A stretch of 64,000 nt of DNA from Gracilaria domingensis. Taxonomy: Eukaryota; Rhodophyta; Florideophyceae; Gracilariales; Gracilariaceae. The notes under the pieces are model-generated. The model saw only the letters and a program-made list of their open reading frames with translations, made no database searches and was not told the origin of the DNA. The stretch covers positions 62,001 through 126,000 of the forward strand of contig VCMS01000050.1 of NCBI GenBank assembly GCA_022539475.1, given 5' to 3'. A program made the translations under genes and the position numbers. This document shows positions 41,214-53,948 of this stretch, in pieces (positions within the stretch are counted from its first letter, which is position 1; the number at the start of each line of letters is the position of its first letter).

Positions 41214-41953
41214 TGTAGTGCAACGCTCATCTATGAGGAATTTCGCTGGACTTTGTCATAATTCCCGTTCACAGGTTTGCCTAGTACACACCAGTATATG
41301 ACTAGTAGTAACTAGTGGATGCCATCGAGAAAGTTTGTACACGTGGCACAAGCTGGAGCTGATCGGAGGTTGGCCACTACACGTGGGCGTTTGCCGCAAT
41401 TAGTGGGATGTTTATTTAATATTATTTATTAATTTTAGTGAGGACACTACTTAGTGCGACGGCGTCGCCGCCGTCGCACCAGTAAAGTGCCCCAACCAGG
41501 GTGATCCGACTTCAAGGATCTTGGCTCTAGCCACTCTCGCCTTCGGCGGTGCACAACTTCTTATCGGAGGGACTCCCCGTTGTCACGGTGCGGCTATCCA
41601 CCCTGCTTCCCCGCAGAACCCAACTTTGGGAGTGTTTCACCTAGGTTGTTTGTGTTCGACCCTGTATAGGGAATACCCCGGCGATACGCCGTACCTCTCT
41701 TATCCCTCTCTCTTTTCCCCTCTATTTTCCTTTCCCCACTCTGTGGTTTCGTCCGTCTTTCGCGGCTGCTACACTCACGCGAGAGTCACCCTTCCCTACT
41801 CAACTCTCAACGCCCCGTCTTGACGGTCTGGCACCGGTCTTACACCCGGATAGTCGCGCCAGTCCCGAGAGGCTCTGTTCACTGGGTTGCCTTCAGTAGA
41901 GGAAGATCCCGAACATCTTCGTGGTCTTTCCTGCTTGCAGGCATTGCACTACA
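41214..41953 (+). repeat. Gypsy-A LTR 2 (shared by both copies)
   Basis: 740 bp; 3' LTR of copy 1 and 5' LTR of copy 2. It shares nearly all its variants with LTR 3 and not with LTR 1 (for example CGGTCTGGCACCGG against CGTTCTGGCCCCGG near the end). Confidence 0.9.
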
Positions 41954-43789
41954 AAGTGGTCTCCCGAAGTAGAAGACAGGAAGTTTGACGCACTTTTGTG
42001 TACCCTCTTTGAGGTTGGTTTTCTTTTGGAAGTTCCCCTGTATCGGTTGGATTGGATACCGGTGTCTCGGGAGCCCTCCGATGCGGAGCCTGCGATCACC
42101 CGCAGTCGTTCCACCAACGGTAGTAATCCGACGGAAGGTCGGCCTCCTTCGAAAATACCAGTTCGCCCTGGATCGACCCTAGGTAACAGGCCGTCCTCGC
42201 GGACGTCTAACCCGCCCGCGCGCCGGACATTTTCTTTTTCACCGTTAATCCCTCCCACTGATGGGATTGCTCCGGCATGTTCCGTTGCCGAACCGACTCC
42301 TGCCGGGCAGGTCAAGGCTACCGCCGAAGCGCCTCAGTCCCGTCGGGAAAGGGTTGACAGTCCCCAGGGTACAACCCTGGAAGATGAGGTTCGCATGCTG
42401 CGAGCTGCTCACAATTACCTTATGGGATCCCATGAATCCCTCGCGGGAGAAGTCCGGACTCTCCGGGAAGAAGTTCGCACATTTCCTCTGAAGGATGTCG
42501 CAGAGGATCTCCGTATCCTACGGTCTGATGTCAACTCCGTGCTGGAATGCATTGGACGACCCGCTGCCTTCGTGAAAGGAATTGAGACCCGATTCAATCG
42601 GATTCGAAGCCGTCTGGAGACGTTGGAGAAGGCCGCTATAGCGGAACTTGCCACTCCCGCGGAGCCGGTTGAAGTGTTGCATCGCGACAAGAACACCGGT
42701 CGAGGCAAACCTCGCCGCAGGGGGCAGGTCAAGGAGGACAATCAGTACTCCGACTCGGACTCGAGTTCGTCAGAAGTCGCACCGGATGTTCCGGATGGTT
42801 CGGATTCATCCGATTCCTTATCCGACAATGGTCGTACAGGGCACTCATCACGCTCTAAGCGGTCATCGGCCACCCAAGGTGTTGTTCGTATCCAGTTCAA
42901 AGGACGGGAGCACTCCGGGCTGAAGGAGCTGAAGCCGACGAACCCGATGTATCCGAAGTTACTTTCATACCGGTACTACCGTTTGGAGGATTCCTCATTG
43001 GATCGCACACCCCATGGGACGGGTAAGGTGAAGGACTGCATCCGCCGTATGCAGCTCTCACTGCGTAACCAGACATTTTCTGGAGGCGACCCAGTCCTGG
43101 TGCTTGATTCGCTCGCCCGTTTTGTGGCGGAGGCCGATGTTCTCGGGATGAACGAAGACCAGGCCTACATTGCGTAACGGTACTTCTTACGGGGAGTGGA
43201 CGAAGACCAGTTCAAATCTGTAAGAGGGTCATCTCGTGCTTCCGAAGGAGGGGTTACGTGCTGGCCGGAAGCGATCCAGTACTTGCTGCACTCGTACGCC
43301 ACCAACGATGCAATCGGCACGGCCATCCTGGCAACCCGGGACACCCGTCAGAAGTCTGGAGAGGGGGAAACCGATTATTCGGTACGCCTGAACAAGGCTT
43401 TCCATCGTTTTGGTAATGTCTACCCCGCAGGGGAACGTTGTACGATGTTCGTCGACGGCCGCGACTCGGCCATCAAGACCTTGGTCGCCCGCTATCGCAA
43501 GGATAAGCGGAAGATCACCTACTCACCCACGGTGAACTATGAAGCTTTGACTCCGGAGGAGAAGGAAACCGTCCGTATGAGGTCGTACTTGCGTGCAAAG
43601 ACGGACTTCTCTCACGCTGTCGCAGCACCACCGCCGCAGCGGAATGTCCAAGCACCACCTGTGCATCCAAACCTTCGGCCTGTTGCCGAGCCCCATACTG
43701 CTAACGCGGGACCCGGCGGCCAGCGAACACAAACACTCGTCGCCGAGGAACCTGAGCAGCCGCCGGAGGCGGAAGTTCAAGGAAGCTGA
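41921..43789 (+). pseudogene. gag: Gypsy-A gag, copy 2
   Basis: Same frame and same single TAA (43175-43177) as copy 1. Amino-acid differences are few: Arg to Cys at residue 6, inside the LTR, and Arg to Pro at about residue 108. As in copy 1, the zinc-finger segment is missing and the first ATG lies in the LTR. Confidence 0.75.
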
Positions 43790-43976
43790 ACGAGGGAGTC
43801 TCCCTTTCGGGAGAGGCGTCCTCAGATTGAGGCTGTTGACGCCCGAGGCGTCGTTGCCTCGCTCCCCGGTGAACGTTCTCTCGAGGAAAGACGCTGCAGA
43901 CGCGGATTCGGAGCACTTCAGTGTTCAGCTTCGACCGTGAATAAGGGTAAGGAATAACCAGATCCCGGACCGAATC

Positions 43977-46469
43977 ATGGTGATGGCCAAGCGAAACTAT
44001 AAGGTGTACGCTGACCCTGGCTTGAGCCCCCAGTTTATGGTGCGTTACCTGAATGTACTAGACACAGGTGCAGGTCCAAACGTCATCTTGGAGTCCCTCC
44101 TCACACCGCAATTGCGGGAACGTATCCGCCGCAGCATGCTTTCTGATGTCGCTGACGCGAATAACAACCCGTTAAAAACGGTGGGAAGAATCGACTTAGT
44201 CGTGCGTTTGGGAACTTTCGTGGTGAGGGTCGACTTCATCCTTTGTCGGTCATTGGCTGCCCCAGTCATTTTGGGTTGCGATTACTGCGACAGGTTTGTC
44301 GATGCAATCAGGCCCCGCCTCAGGCATGTAGAACTCGACGATGGTTCTTCGGTACCGATCGTTCGTCGTCCGCTGAAGCGGTCATCGCGGAAGCAAGTTC
44401 CACTCCCTGCTGCGCAGGTCCCGGCACCGGCGTCGCGCGAGTCTACCAAGCTCCGCGTCGCTTCGTCGATTCGCATTCGGCCTGAGTCCCAAGTAATGGT
44501 GTCAGTGAATTCCCGCCAGCACGGTCTTCGGGTTATTGAACCACTTACCTCGTTGTACGAGAACTGCCAACTCGCTGTTGCGAATGGTGTTGTGCAGATC
44601 ACACCGGATACTCCGTTTCGGATACTCGTTGCCGATCTTGGCAGCAACCCCCAGTATCTGGTGAAGAACCAAGTCATTGGGCCTGTGACACTGCACCCAC
44701 TCGCGATGGTTCCGACGAAGATGACAGCTGCCGATGTCCTCGGACTAGTTACCTCCGAAGAGGACGTCCCTCCATCTGAGGAGGGGGAGGGAGCTGCAGT
44801 TCCTGCTGTTTTCGCGGGTACCAATACCGTCGTAACGGAGAAGAAACTGACTGACTCGGACACAAACCCTGTGTCAGGGACAGAAGAGCGTAAGCCCACG
44901 AGCTACGACAAGGTTGACCCCTTGAAGACGCTCGAGAAACTTGATCTCGGTCATGTACCGGAGTCGCACCGTGAACATCTAAGAGACATGATACGGGAGT
45001 TTACCCCAATGTGGGATGGCTCTCTTGGAGAGATAAATGCAACGGAACACCGTATCGATTTGTTACCGAACACGCGTCCGGTTTCACAACCCCCTTATAG
45101 GGCAGGACCAAAAGCTCGGCAAGAAGAACAGTTCCATGGGGACAAGATGCTCCGCGCAGGTGTCATCGAACACGCTCAATCGCCGTGGGCATCCCCAATG
45201 GTACTGGGTCTCAAGGCCGACGGAACCTGGAGGTTCTGTGTCGACTATCGCCGGCTCAATGCCGTGACGGTAAGAGAAGCTTACCCAATCCCTCGTATGG
45301 ACGAGTGTATCGATTCGCTCGGTGACGCTACCGTGTTCACGGCATTGGATGCCAATTGGGAATACTGGCAAGTCCCCGTCAGGGAGGAAGACCGCTATAA
45401 GACTGCGTTCGTGTGCTACTCGGGCTCCTACCTCTTCAACCGGGTGCCTTTTGGCCTAACCAACGCGCCCGCTACTTTTCAGCGTGCCATCGACATCTTG
45501 TTGAGCCGCTTCAAGTGGCGGACCTGTCTCGTCTACCTTGAAGACATCATCGTGTTTTCCAGTAATCTGGACGATCATCTCACCCATATCAGGAACGTGA
45601 TGGCCACTCTGCGTGATGCAGGAATAACACTCAAGTTGAGGAAGTGTGAAATCTTCACCGACACCATCAAGTATCTTGGACACATCATCCGTCCAGGACG
45701 GCTGACGATCGAGGAAGCTCGTGTCAAGTCACTCGCCAAGTCGAAGGAACCGCGAACCCAAACGGAATTACACTCCTTCCTAGGGCTGGTCAACGTCTAC
45801 AGACGGTTTGTACGGAACTTTTCGGATCCCTTTAACGCTCTCATGCGAAAGGTTCAGCCACCGAAACTGGACCCCTTCACGCCCGCACAAGCGGAAGTAT
45901 TCAACGCCTTGAAGAAGGGTGTTACATCAGCACCTATTCTATCGTTACCAAAACCGAGATTGCCGTTCTCCGTGGACACGGACTCGAGCTACTACCAAGT
46001 AGACTGTGCGCTGTTACAAACCACTCTTGAGGGAGAATGGAAACCCATAGGGTACTGGTCACGTTCGCTGAACGTTCATGAACGGAACAACTCCTTTCGG
46101 AAAAAGAGTGCCTTGCAGTCGTATGGGCATTATCCACCCTCCGTCTCTATCTGATAGGTGTGCACTTCACCGTGTAAACGAATCATTACTCGTTGTGGTG
46201 GTTGATGAATATCTCTGACCCATCAGGTCGCCTTATGCGGTGGAGGCTGCGCCTAGCGGAATTCGACTTCGACGTCGTATACAGAAAAGGGACCCTGAAC
46301 ACCCAGGCGGACGCGCTGTTACGCTTACCCACGAATGGGGAAACTCTGGTCGTGGAGGTCGATGATATTCCTTGCTTCGTCGTCGACAATGATGAACCGG
46401 AACCCCTGGAGTGGCGGCTTGACGACTGGCTAGATGACTGGGACGATATGGACGCTGAGTTTGATTAAC
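43977..46469 (+). pseudogene. pol: Gypsy-A protease, reverse transcriptase and RNase H, copy 2
   Basis: 725 open codons, as in copy 1, with three replacements visible: Val to Leu before CRSLAAP, Arg to His in RPRLRHVEL, and Ser to Thr in DRYKTAFVCY. Thr also stands there in Gypsy-B (DKTAFVCY), so copy 1 carries the derived state. DTGA is kept, YLED is at 45534-45545, and the RNase H frame change is shared. Confidence 0.85.
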
Positions 46470-46516
46470 TCCTTGTTGCAGGCAAAGCCGAGGCTGTAAA
46501 GCCCCTACCGGGAAAT

Positions 46517-47452
46517 TTGGTACCAGTATCACCGGAAGAAATGATCCGAGGACAACATGGAGACCCGTTCTGCATCACGATCTGTGCCCGACTTAACGGT
46601 GGAGCCACCTTCCCAGTCGAGGTCAAAAACATCGGTTACCTTGTAAAGACAGTCGAGTCACACCCACAAGTTGTGGTACCACACCCCTTGCAGACGAGGA
46701 TCCTACACTTTTCGCATTACGCAAAGTTAGGTGGTCACGCAGGTGGAAGAAAGTTGTACCTCACCTCGAGGAGAGATTTCTACTGGCCCGCCATGGCGGT
46801 GGATTGTTACGCTACGGTACGCTTCTGTGCCGATTGCGCGAGAAATCGCGTGAAACTCCGAAAGAATTCGAAGAAAGTGAAACTATTCCCTGCTAGGGTG
46901 TCGCTTGAATTGGTGGCAATCGGTATTCTCGGACCATTTATTACCACTCGGAGAGGAAATAAGTTCCTTCTCGTTATCAGGATCGGTTCTTGAAACTGTT
47001 TCTGACAGTACCTCTAAAGAGGATCACCACGTTCACAGTCGCGCAGGCGTTCGGCACGCACTGGATCTTCGTGTACGGTCCTCCTGTGGAGTTGTTATCC
47101 GATAACGGAAACCAATTCGCATCCCGGTTCTCCCAGGATGTATGTCGCATCATGGACGGGGAGAACCTCTTCACGAGCACTTACCATCCCCAATGTAATG
47201 GGCAAGTTGAAGGGTACAACCGTACGATGCTGGCATATCTTCCTTCTTACGTTGCTGACCACCCAAAAACCTGGGACGTATACACCGACGCGTGAACCTT
47301 TGCGTACAACACGCAGGTACACAAGACTACTGGTGTTTCCCCATTCGAACTGGTTTTGTCACGGACACCCCCGCCATTGGGGTTAGGATCGCAAGCTACC
47401 TTGTGCAATTTTTCATCTGTGGGTGATTATCGTTAACAATGGAAGGCTTCGC
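46517..47452 (+). pseudogene. Gypsy-A integrase, copy 2
   Basis: As copy 1: zinc-binding domain, VAIGILGPF with Gly for the first catalytic Asp (46922-46924), a frame change at about 46982, the second Asp and Glu present, and the TGA at 47293 shared. Confidence 0.85.
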
Positions 47453-47484
47453 TAACGAAGTCAGTATCGGCTGCCCGGAAATCG

Positions 47485-48965
47485 ATGGCGAAATCCCAAG
47501 CAGCTTACAAGCGTGATTTTGATGCTCGCTTGCGAGGAAGAACCCCCGAACCACTTACTGCGGGCAACCATGTCTTCGTACGGAAGGAATACTACAACTC
47601 TGAGAAGGGCAAACGTCATAAGCTCTCGCCTGTGGTGGATGGACCTTATAAGGTAATCTCGGTCGCACAGGCAACTGTGGTGGTCGAGAGCGCTGACGCG
47701 CATGAACGGATCTCGTGCGACCGCGTGGTATTGACCCCTCCACCCTCGTCTGAGGTTGCCCCGACTGGTACAGAGCCCATGTCTACGGAGTCAGAAACGC
47801 CGGTAACACCGGAAACAAATGTGGTGACAAGACCCTCCGTCCGGCCCCACCCCCACCGAGGCCTTACAGACCTCCCGATAGAGTCGGCCCCTCCGACTGT
47901 GTCCGAAAATGATCGCCAACATGGCACCCCGTTTCTGTCCCAGCGCTGGGTTCACCTCCCCGCGATGCGGGACATTAAAGTACTCACCACGCCGCTCCAT
48001 TTAAGGAGGGGGAGGAGGGTATCAGGTCTGCTGAGAGTTCCTTGCCGACGTCGCGTCGTGAGGACAACCGTGAAGCACGGACTGTACGGAGCTCTCTGGA
48101 TGTTCCGGCCTGTGGGCGGGCTTCGCCTCCGCAACGCATGCTCACTCGCCAGACACACAGCTGCGTTGCCGGGAAGTCTACACTGTCGCCAGATAAGAAC
48201 ACTCACGCAGAAGCGGATTCGGTTAAGTCAACAGAGCCTCGTGGCCTACCAGCCGCGCTGGGCGAAGCGAAGTCGAAGGATGCCGTCGGCACTAAGCCGA
48301 AGACGTCGGAAGGAAGCCCCACTGGGGTAAGCGCAGCGACATCGCGGCCCACCGCGCAACGCGACGCAGAACAACCAGAAAGCTTGGGAAATACTGCGGA
48401 GCAGGCACGAGTTGAGGGAAGAAAAGAACCGAGTGACTCGGCAGAAACCAGGAGTACAGCCGTGGGAATGCCGAACACTCCGGGAAGAGTTCACGTCATG
48501 GACGGTACAGCACCAAATACTGGAAAGAAAATGTCCGCGCAAGTGCAGCCGCACGCCGAGATCGCGAGATCGGAGCCCGCCGGCGGTGCCGATAACCCCA
48601 TTAACCCGGAAGTAACCGTTCAGAACGGAAATTCGAGCAACGAATCTCAAGGGCCAACTGCGCAGCCGCTGGAGGACACCTGTAGCAGGGCGGCGGTTCT
48701 CCCGAGGGAGCTTGACAGCCAACCGTCGCTACGATCACGTGCACGCACGGTTGTAAAGCCACCCGAGGTGGAGCCTCCCGCCGCAAGCGGTGAGCACGCA
48801 GCTCCGCCAACACCGCCGAAGCGGAAGGACACACGCCGGCTGGCGGTACGCAACGACTTTCCGAACGCTCCTCCCAGGAGGAAACTTGCGACGCAAAGCC
48901 AGGGGCGCGCTGTTACCCCGTCACGGGAACAGTTACCCCGCAAGGGTTGTCGACCGATGAAATAA
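47485..48965 (+). pseudogene. Gypsy-A integrase tail and linker, copy 2
   Basis: Same two overlapping frames as copy 1 (47485-48330 and 48042-48965), translated almost without change. The low-complexity linker has no domain. Confidence 0.6.
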
Positions 48966-49201
48966 CCATAACACGGCAAGGCCGGCAGGTATACGTTCAA
49001 GAGTACATCGTCGACCGAATAATTGGCCACACCTGGGACCAGGATGGCATTTTACAATACCACGTCCGCTGGTACGGCTATGGACCATCGTGGAATACTG
49101 ACGAACCCATCGAGCACCTACCGCGCTCGAAGGCCCTACGGTACCACCGCAACGCGGGAACGGCCACACCAGCGACGCTGGACAACGCCCAAGTGGGATA
49201 A
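48947..49201 (+). pseudogene. Gypsy-A chromodomain, copy 2
   Basis: As copy 1, with one replacement (Gln to Arg in SKALRYHRN). Confidence 0.8.
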
Positions 49202-49591
49202 GGTTGCGTAGCAACGGACGGATAACATGTTGGTAACACACGTCGTGCGACGGGAATTGACCCCATACCACCTTGGTGGGATGTCCGCCGCATTGACGGT
49301 TCAACCGGCTCGCGCCGTGTAAACACCGATTTTCGGAACGAAGGCTCATGCCTGAGGGTTTTTCGTCCAGCTCGCTGGTAAGGGCATTACGGCCACACCA
49401 TGAGCATGGTTTTTCCCCTCGGGAGGGTGCGTTTTTCGCAGCGCATCGCATCGCGTTAGTCGCTGTGCGGGAAAAGAAAGAAGACACCGTCGAAGACGTG
49501 TATGAAGCAAAGGATCATTTATCTCAAAGCTATACTACTGTGAGCAGGTAATTACCCACGCATGGGAAAGCTCGGCTGCGAATTTCTGGCG

Positions 49592-51259
49592 TTAGCCATC
49601 GCCCTCATCCTGAGGAGGCATACCGCCGAGGCGTTGAGCTAAGGAGTCTGCTATAGCGGTGACGTCGCCAGAGGCTGCGCTTGCACCTAAGCCCGCGCCG
49701 CGGAGGAAGCGAGCGATAATCGCACCTTCGTTGACACCCGAAGGCGGGAGATGAGCTGCAGCAGCCGCAGCCGCAGGAGCCGGCTGAGCCGGAATCGGAA
49801 CCGGTGTGGGTACTGGAATGGGAACCGGAGCGGGGGCGACGAAGTCAGCTGCCGAGGCGGAGCCGACAACCGAAGCAGGGCCGGCGTTCTCCCCTGCAGG
49901 GGTTGCGTCAACTTCTTCGATCATCTCGACCTCGTCGCCTCCCGTGTTCTCGGGCTGATTGTCCACCATTGGATCTCCCCCGAGGCACTCTCGGTAATAC
50001 TCATCAGAGTTCACGAACCCAGTTGGGTGATCGGCCGGCACGCGCCGGGGAGCAGAACGGAGCTCACCCGCTTCCTCACCGGTAATCTCCCGATAATCCC
50101 GCGGGTCGAAGAAGACAAAATCGCCTACGTGAGCGGTATTTCTCTCCAGACCTGGGCCGTAACCATCCGAGTTTGGGGAATCACCACGACCACTCTGAGA
50201 CAGAGGCACCTGGGCCCAGTCGACACTATCGATATAATCGAGAAGGCTCAGCACCTCGTCGTCGTTGGCGCGACCCCCGAGGTTGACTTCCAAGTCCAAA
50301 TTTCTAATGGCCGCCCGCACGCCGGGAGGGATGAACCCCAGTCGACACTGGTCGTATGCCTCAGCGAGGGTAAATGCCTCGGTGCGGACAGCTCACTCGG
50401 AGATGAAAACCGACCACAACCCAGTTCTGGGATCTGTGAGCAGGTATGACCCTAAGTAGGTTAATACCGGGGGTAGCTCGATGTAGCACCCCCGGCACGC
50501 TTCGAGGTAACTACACCACTCTGGCAGAGGTACATACCGACCCTGTCGGTGCGCAGCCGCGATATGGCGGATCTTCACGTTCTGATACGGAGCGAAGTAC
50601 CCAAATTGGGATCGAGACTGCCTCTCATGACGGATGAGGTTCTGAGGGACGTTAGACCGCGAACAGCGGGGGAGGTATCGAAACTCAGCCCGAAGAATCG
50701 GTCTTGTCCAGCACATAGCTTCCTGCCGTGCGACGGGCATTCCTGGCCAGGCGAAGGTTTCCAACTCCGCTAGGCGGTCGCAGTAACTAATTTCCCCGCG
50801 GGTGCGGTAAAACGCTACATGGTAGTCCATCCCTGGCGTGATCAGGAACTGGAAGGGCGCCCGGCCTTGCCGTTTGTAAGCCACCATGACAAAGTTGACA
50901 TGGGCTTCTTCCCGGGATTTCCGGTTCTCTCGTGCAACCTGAAACACAGGAATCGCGATGCGCGTACGCCAATCCCACGAAGTGGTCACCATTGCTGGGA
51001 GATCGCCTGGAAGGATGATGCGCTCGTCGCCATACTTAGTGATGAGGCTTTCGTTGAACACCGCAGTCGGATGGAACCATGGCGCGAGCCGGAGACGTCT
51101 CGCATGTCGCTGGTTTGCCTGGTTGATCCCTACAAGATAGTTGAAGGACGGCCAGACCACACCTGGGTGAAACCCGAGAACGGGACCCGCGAGAGCGGCA
51201 TGCTGTGCGGAGGATCCAGCGGCGTTGTTCGATTGCCACTCGGACGGGTCGGAGCCCTG
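49592..51259 (-). pseudogene. Antisense accessory gene of Gypsy-A, copy 2
   Basis: Same frame, with the same TGA (50393-50395) and the same preceding TAA (51260) as copy 1. Differences: Thr to Ala in DWAQVPL, Pro to Ser in GPASVVG, Asp to Val in PAPVPIP. These fall mainly in the weakly conserved C-terminal region; the conserved blocks shared with Gypsy-B are unchanged. Confidence 0.75.
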
Positions 51260-51565
51260 TTAAGGGAGCAGTACGGAGCGGAATCCGGTGAAGCCCCCTT
51301 GGGGGAACGGTGGTTGGTTCGGAGGCTGGTTCGGTGGAACGCCACTCAGAGTGAGGTCTAGTTCCGGTGTCGGAGAAAAATTGACCGCAGGAGCGAGATC
51401 GCATTCGGTAATCTGAGGAGGGCTACCGCAGGAGCAGGGAGCACATCGTTGACGGAAGAAGGAGAACAATATACGGGAGGACCGGGGAGCGCCGCACTTA
51501 TATCTCTTTTGCCCGACGCCGTCCTGCACTCTTCGAGGTTTTACTGCTGCACAAGGAGGGGAAGA

Positions 51566-52305
51566 TGTAGTGCAACGCTCATCTATGAGGAATTTCGCTG
51601 GACTTTGTCATAATTCCCGTTCACAGGTTTGCCTAGTACACACCAGTATATGACTAGTAGTAACTAGTGGATGCCATCGAGAAAGTTTGTACACGTGGCA
51701 CAAGCTGGAGCTGATCGGAGGTTGGCCACTACACGTGGGCGTTTGCCGCAATTAGTGGGATGTTTATTTAATATTATTTATTAATTTTAGTGAGGACACT
51801 ACTTAGTGCGACGGCGTCGCCGCCGTCGCACCAGTAAAGTGCCCCAACCAGGGTGATCCGACTTCAAGGATCTTGGCTCTAGCCACTCTCGCCTTCGGCG
51901 GTGCACAACTTCTTATCGGAGGGACTCCCCGTTGTCACGGTGCGGCTATCCACCCTGCGTCCCCGCAGAACCCAACTTTGGGAGTGTTTCACCTAGGTTG
52001 TTTGTCTTCGACCCTGTATAGGGAATACCCCGGCGATACGCCGTACCTCTCTTATCCCTCTCTCTTTTCCCCTCTATTTTCCTTTCCCCACTCTGTGGTT
52101 TCGTCCGTCTTTCGCGGCTGCTACACTCACGCGAGAGTCACCCTTCCCTACTCAACTCTCAACGCCCCGTCTTGACGGTCTGGCACCGGTCTTACACCCG
52201 GATAGTCGCGCCAGTCCCGAGAGGCTCTGTTCACTGGGTTGCCTTCAGTAGAGGAAGATCCCGAACATCTTCGTGGTCTTTCCTGCTTGCAGGCATTGCA
52301 CTACA
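51566..52305 (+). repeat. Gypsy-A LTR 3
   Basis: 740 bp, right end of the tandem; followed by ATAAA. It has only a few private differences from LTR 2 (for example CTGCGTCCCC and TTGTCTTCG). Confidence 0.9.
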
Positions 52306-52991
52306 ATAAAAGCATAGGTATGCACTCGTGGTGTTTGAAGAACATGAACATGAAACAGTTACATGCGAGAAGAGTGGGCCCAGAAGGAGTGTGAAGAAAC
52401 CGGCATGGGAATGGTCACAACGCAGGTAGTTGAGAGTGGGCAAAGCCATGGAGTATCGCAGTCTATCGAAATGCGACAAAGTGTTTCACACGTCTACGGA
52501 AGCGCATCGGGGCAGAAAGAACCGCATAAAAGTCGACAGGTGGTCCTGAAGTGGGCATGAGTTCAAAGACGCGAAGAGTAAGAGAGGAATTTTACAACTG
52601 ACGGATCTTCACAAGGATTTTCCTTACGATTGGAGAGCCCAAGCGGAATAACTGGAGTGCGTCTGTCATTAAGACTTCATTCACGCTTCAAGAAGAATTT
52701 TTTAGGTTCTCCGTTAATTTATTAAAACGTCATTTTATTACAATACTATTGAGAGATTGCAAACCAAAACTTTTGACATGTAATTGGCATTGGAAAGATA
52801 TTGGAATATTACGAAAATATCACTACTTTAAGAAACCTGATTGAAAAGCTAATGAAGAAAAGTTCCGCCTGGGGAGACCAGCATGACAATATCGAAAAAG
52901 AGCCCTCCCAGACTTGCATGGCGGTTGCAAGCGAGGTTACTAGATGAAGACTGAATAGAAATCTACCTCCTGCTGTTTGGCAGTAATAGGT
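52306..52991. other. Flank with dispersed repeat copy 2 (52655-52880)
   Basis: 52655-52880 is the second copy of the repeat at 29538-29762, in the same orientation. No gene is supported in the rest. Confidence 0.5.
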
Positions 52992-53948
52992 TGTAGAGCA
53001 AAACCCCAGCGATGGGACTATCTCTCAAAGCCTTCGAATCCTTGCCCTCTTCAAGAGGTGAACTCAGTGGTGAGCCTTCCAAACACGGATAACGCGAGTG
53101 TAAGAGCGCCCCTGGTACGGAATATACTTAAGGAGGTTGGGGAAGAACGGGTTTGCATCCGGCAGTCTGGCGACAAGAAACGAAGTGGGAGGAGAAAAGG
53201 GTACCGTACAGCGCTATAAGCTCTAGGTAGAAAGGGAAAAATGAAGGGAAAAACCAAGGAGAAACCCTCGGCGGGGCTTACGAGAAGCGGCAACATAACC
53301 TACCACGAGTGACAGGTGTTTTGTATTACGCCCACACGGCAGGGGTCTCTATACAGAGTCGGGAGTTCTACCACTTGTAGTTAAGCAGATATCTGCATTT
53401 CAAAAATGTCCGAAGACGGAACAAGCCCGAGGGCGAGAGCCACAAACGATAGGAATTGCCTGAATGATCCCGAGGGATGAAGCTAGTCAGTACCGTACGC
53501 ACTAACAGTCCTGAGGGAGTGGTGCACTTCGCGCAGGCGAATCTAGTTCAGAGCCGAACTCGGTTTCCCTTTACTGAAGGTGGAGGTGACCTCCCATTCA
53601 CCTCTTGTACCGTAAAGGATAAATTAGTTAAACTAAATTAAATAATCTAGTGCACGCCTGAGCAGGTCCATACACGTATTTCACGTGACAACCAGCGGCA
53701 GCGCCAGTAAAATATCCGACAAATATTTCGGGACATGTGTAAACACACCCATTCCTCCACACGCGTACACGCGAGCAGCCCTAGTCCTTGCCACGTCATG
53801 GACGTCCGTAAAGTGCCATGCCTCACCAGCACCGAAAAGCATCCATTCATGGGCCAATGCTCAAACATTCCGAGTACCAGGAATCGTCCTTACCAAGGAC
53901 TTATGATTACCATTCCCTTTACTTCAGACGAGCACGTTTTGCTCTACA
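52992..53948 (-). repeat. Solo LTR related to Gypsy-B
   Basis: 957 bp with ends TGTAGAGCAAAA...TTTTGCTCTACA. It is similar along its length to the Gypsy-B LTR (for example TTAGTTAAACTAAATTAAAT and TCTAGTGCAC). The hairpin position (53583-53604) has a 7-bp stem GAGGTGA/TCACCTC with an 8-base loop, and CAGTAAAGGG follows on the sense strand. No internal region adjoins it. No clear 5-bp duplication: TAGGT on the left, GAAGG on the right. Confidence 0.7.

Larger units (their letters stand above)
30862..41953 (+). mobile_element. Gypsy-A copy 1 (shares its right LTR with copy 2)
   Basis: 11,092 bp from LTR to LTR. Order: LTR (30862-31601), primer-binding site, gag, PR-RT-RNase H, integrase, long low-complexity linker, chromodomain, convergent antisense gene, polypurine tract and LTR (41214-41953). 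LTRs are 740 bp with inverted ends TGTAGTGCAA...TTGCACTACA. The internal part carries a stop in gag, frameshifts in RNase H and integrase, an integrase Asp-to-Gly change and a TGA in the antisense gene. Confidence 0.9.
41214..52305 (+). mobile_element. Gypsy-A copy 2
   Basis: Repeats copy 1 at a constant offset of 10,352 bp with very few differences. All major lesions are the same: the gag TAA, the RNase H and integrase frame changes, the integrase Gly, YLED in RT and the antisense TGA. The duplication therefore happened after the element had died, or the pair reflects an assembly or recombination event. Confidence 0.9.
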
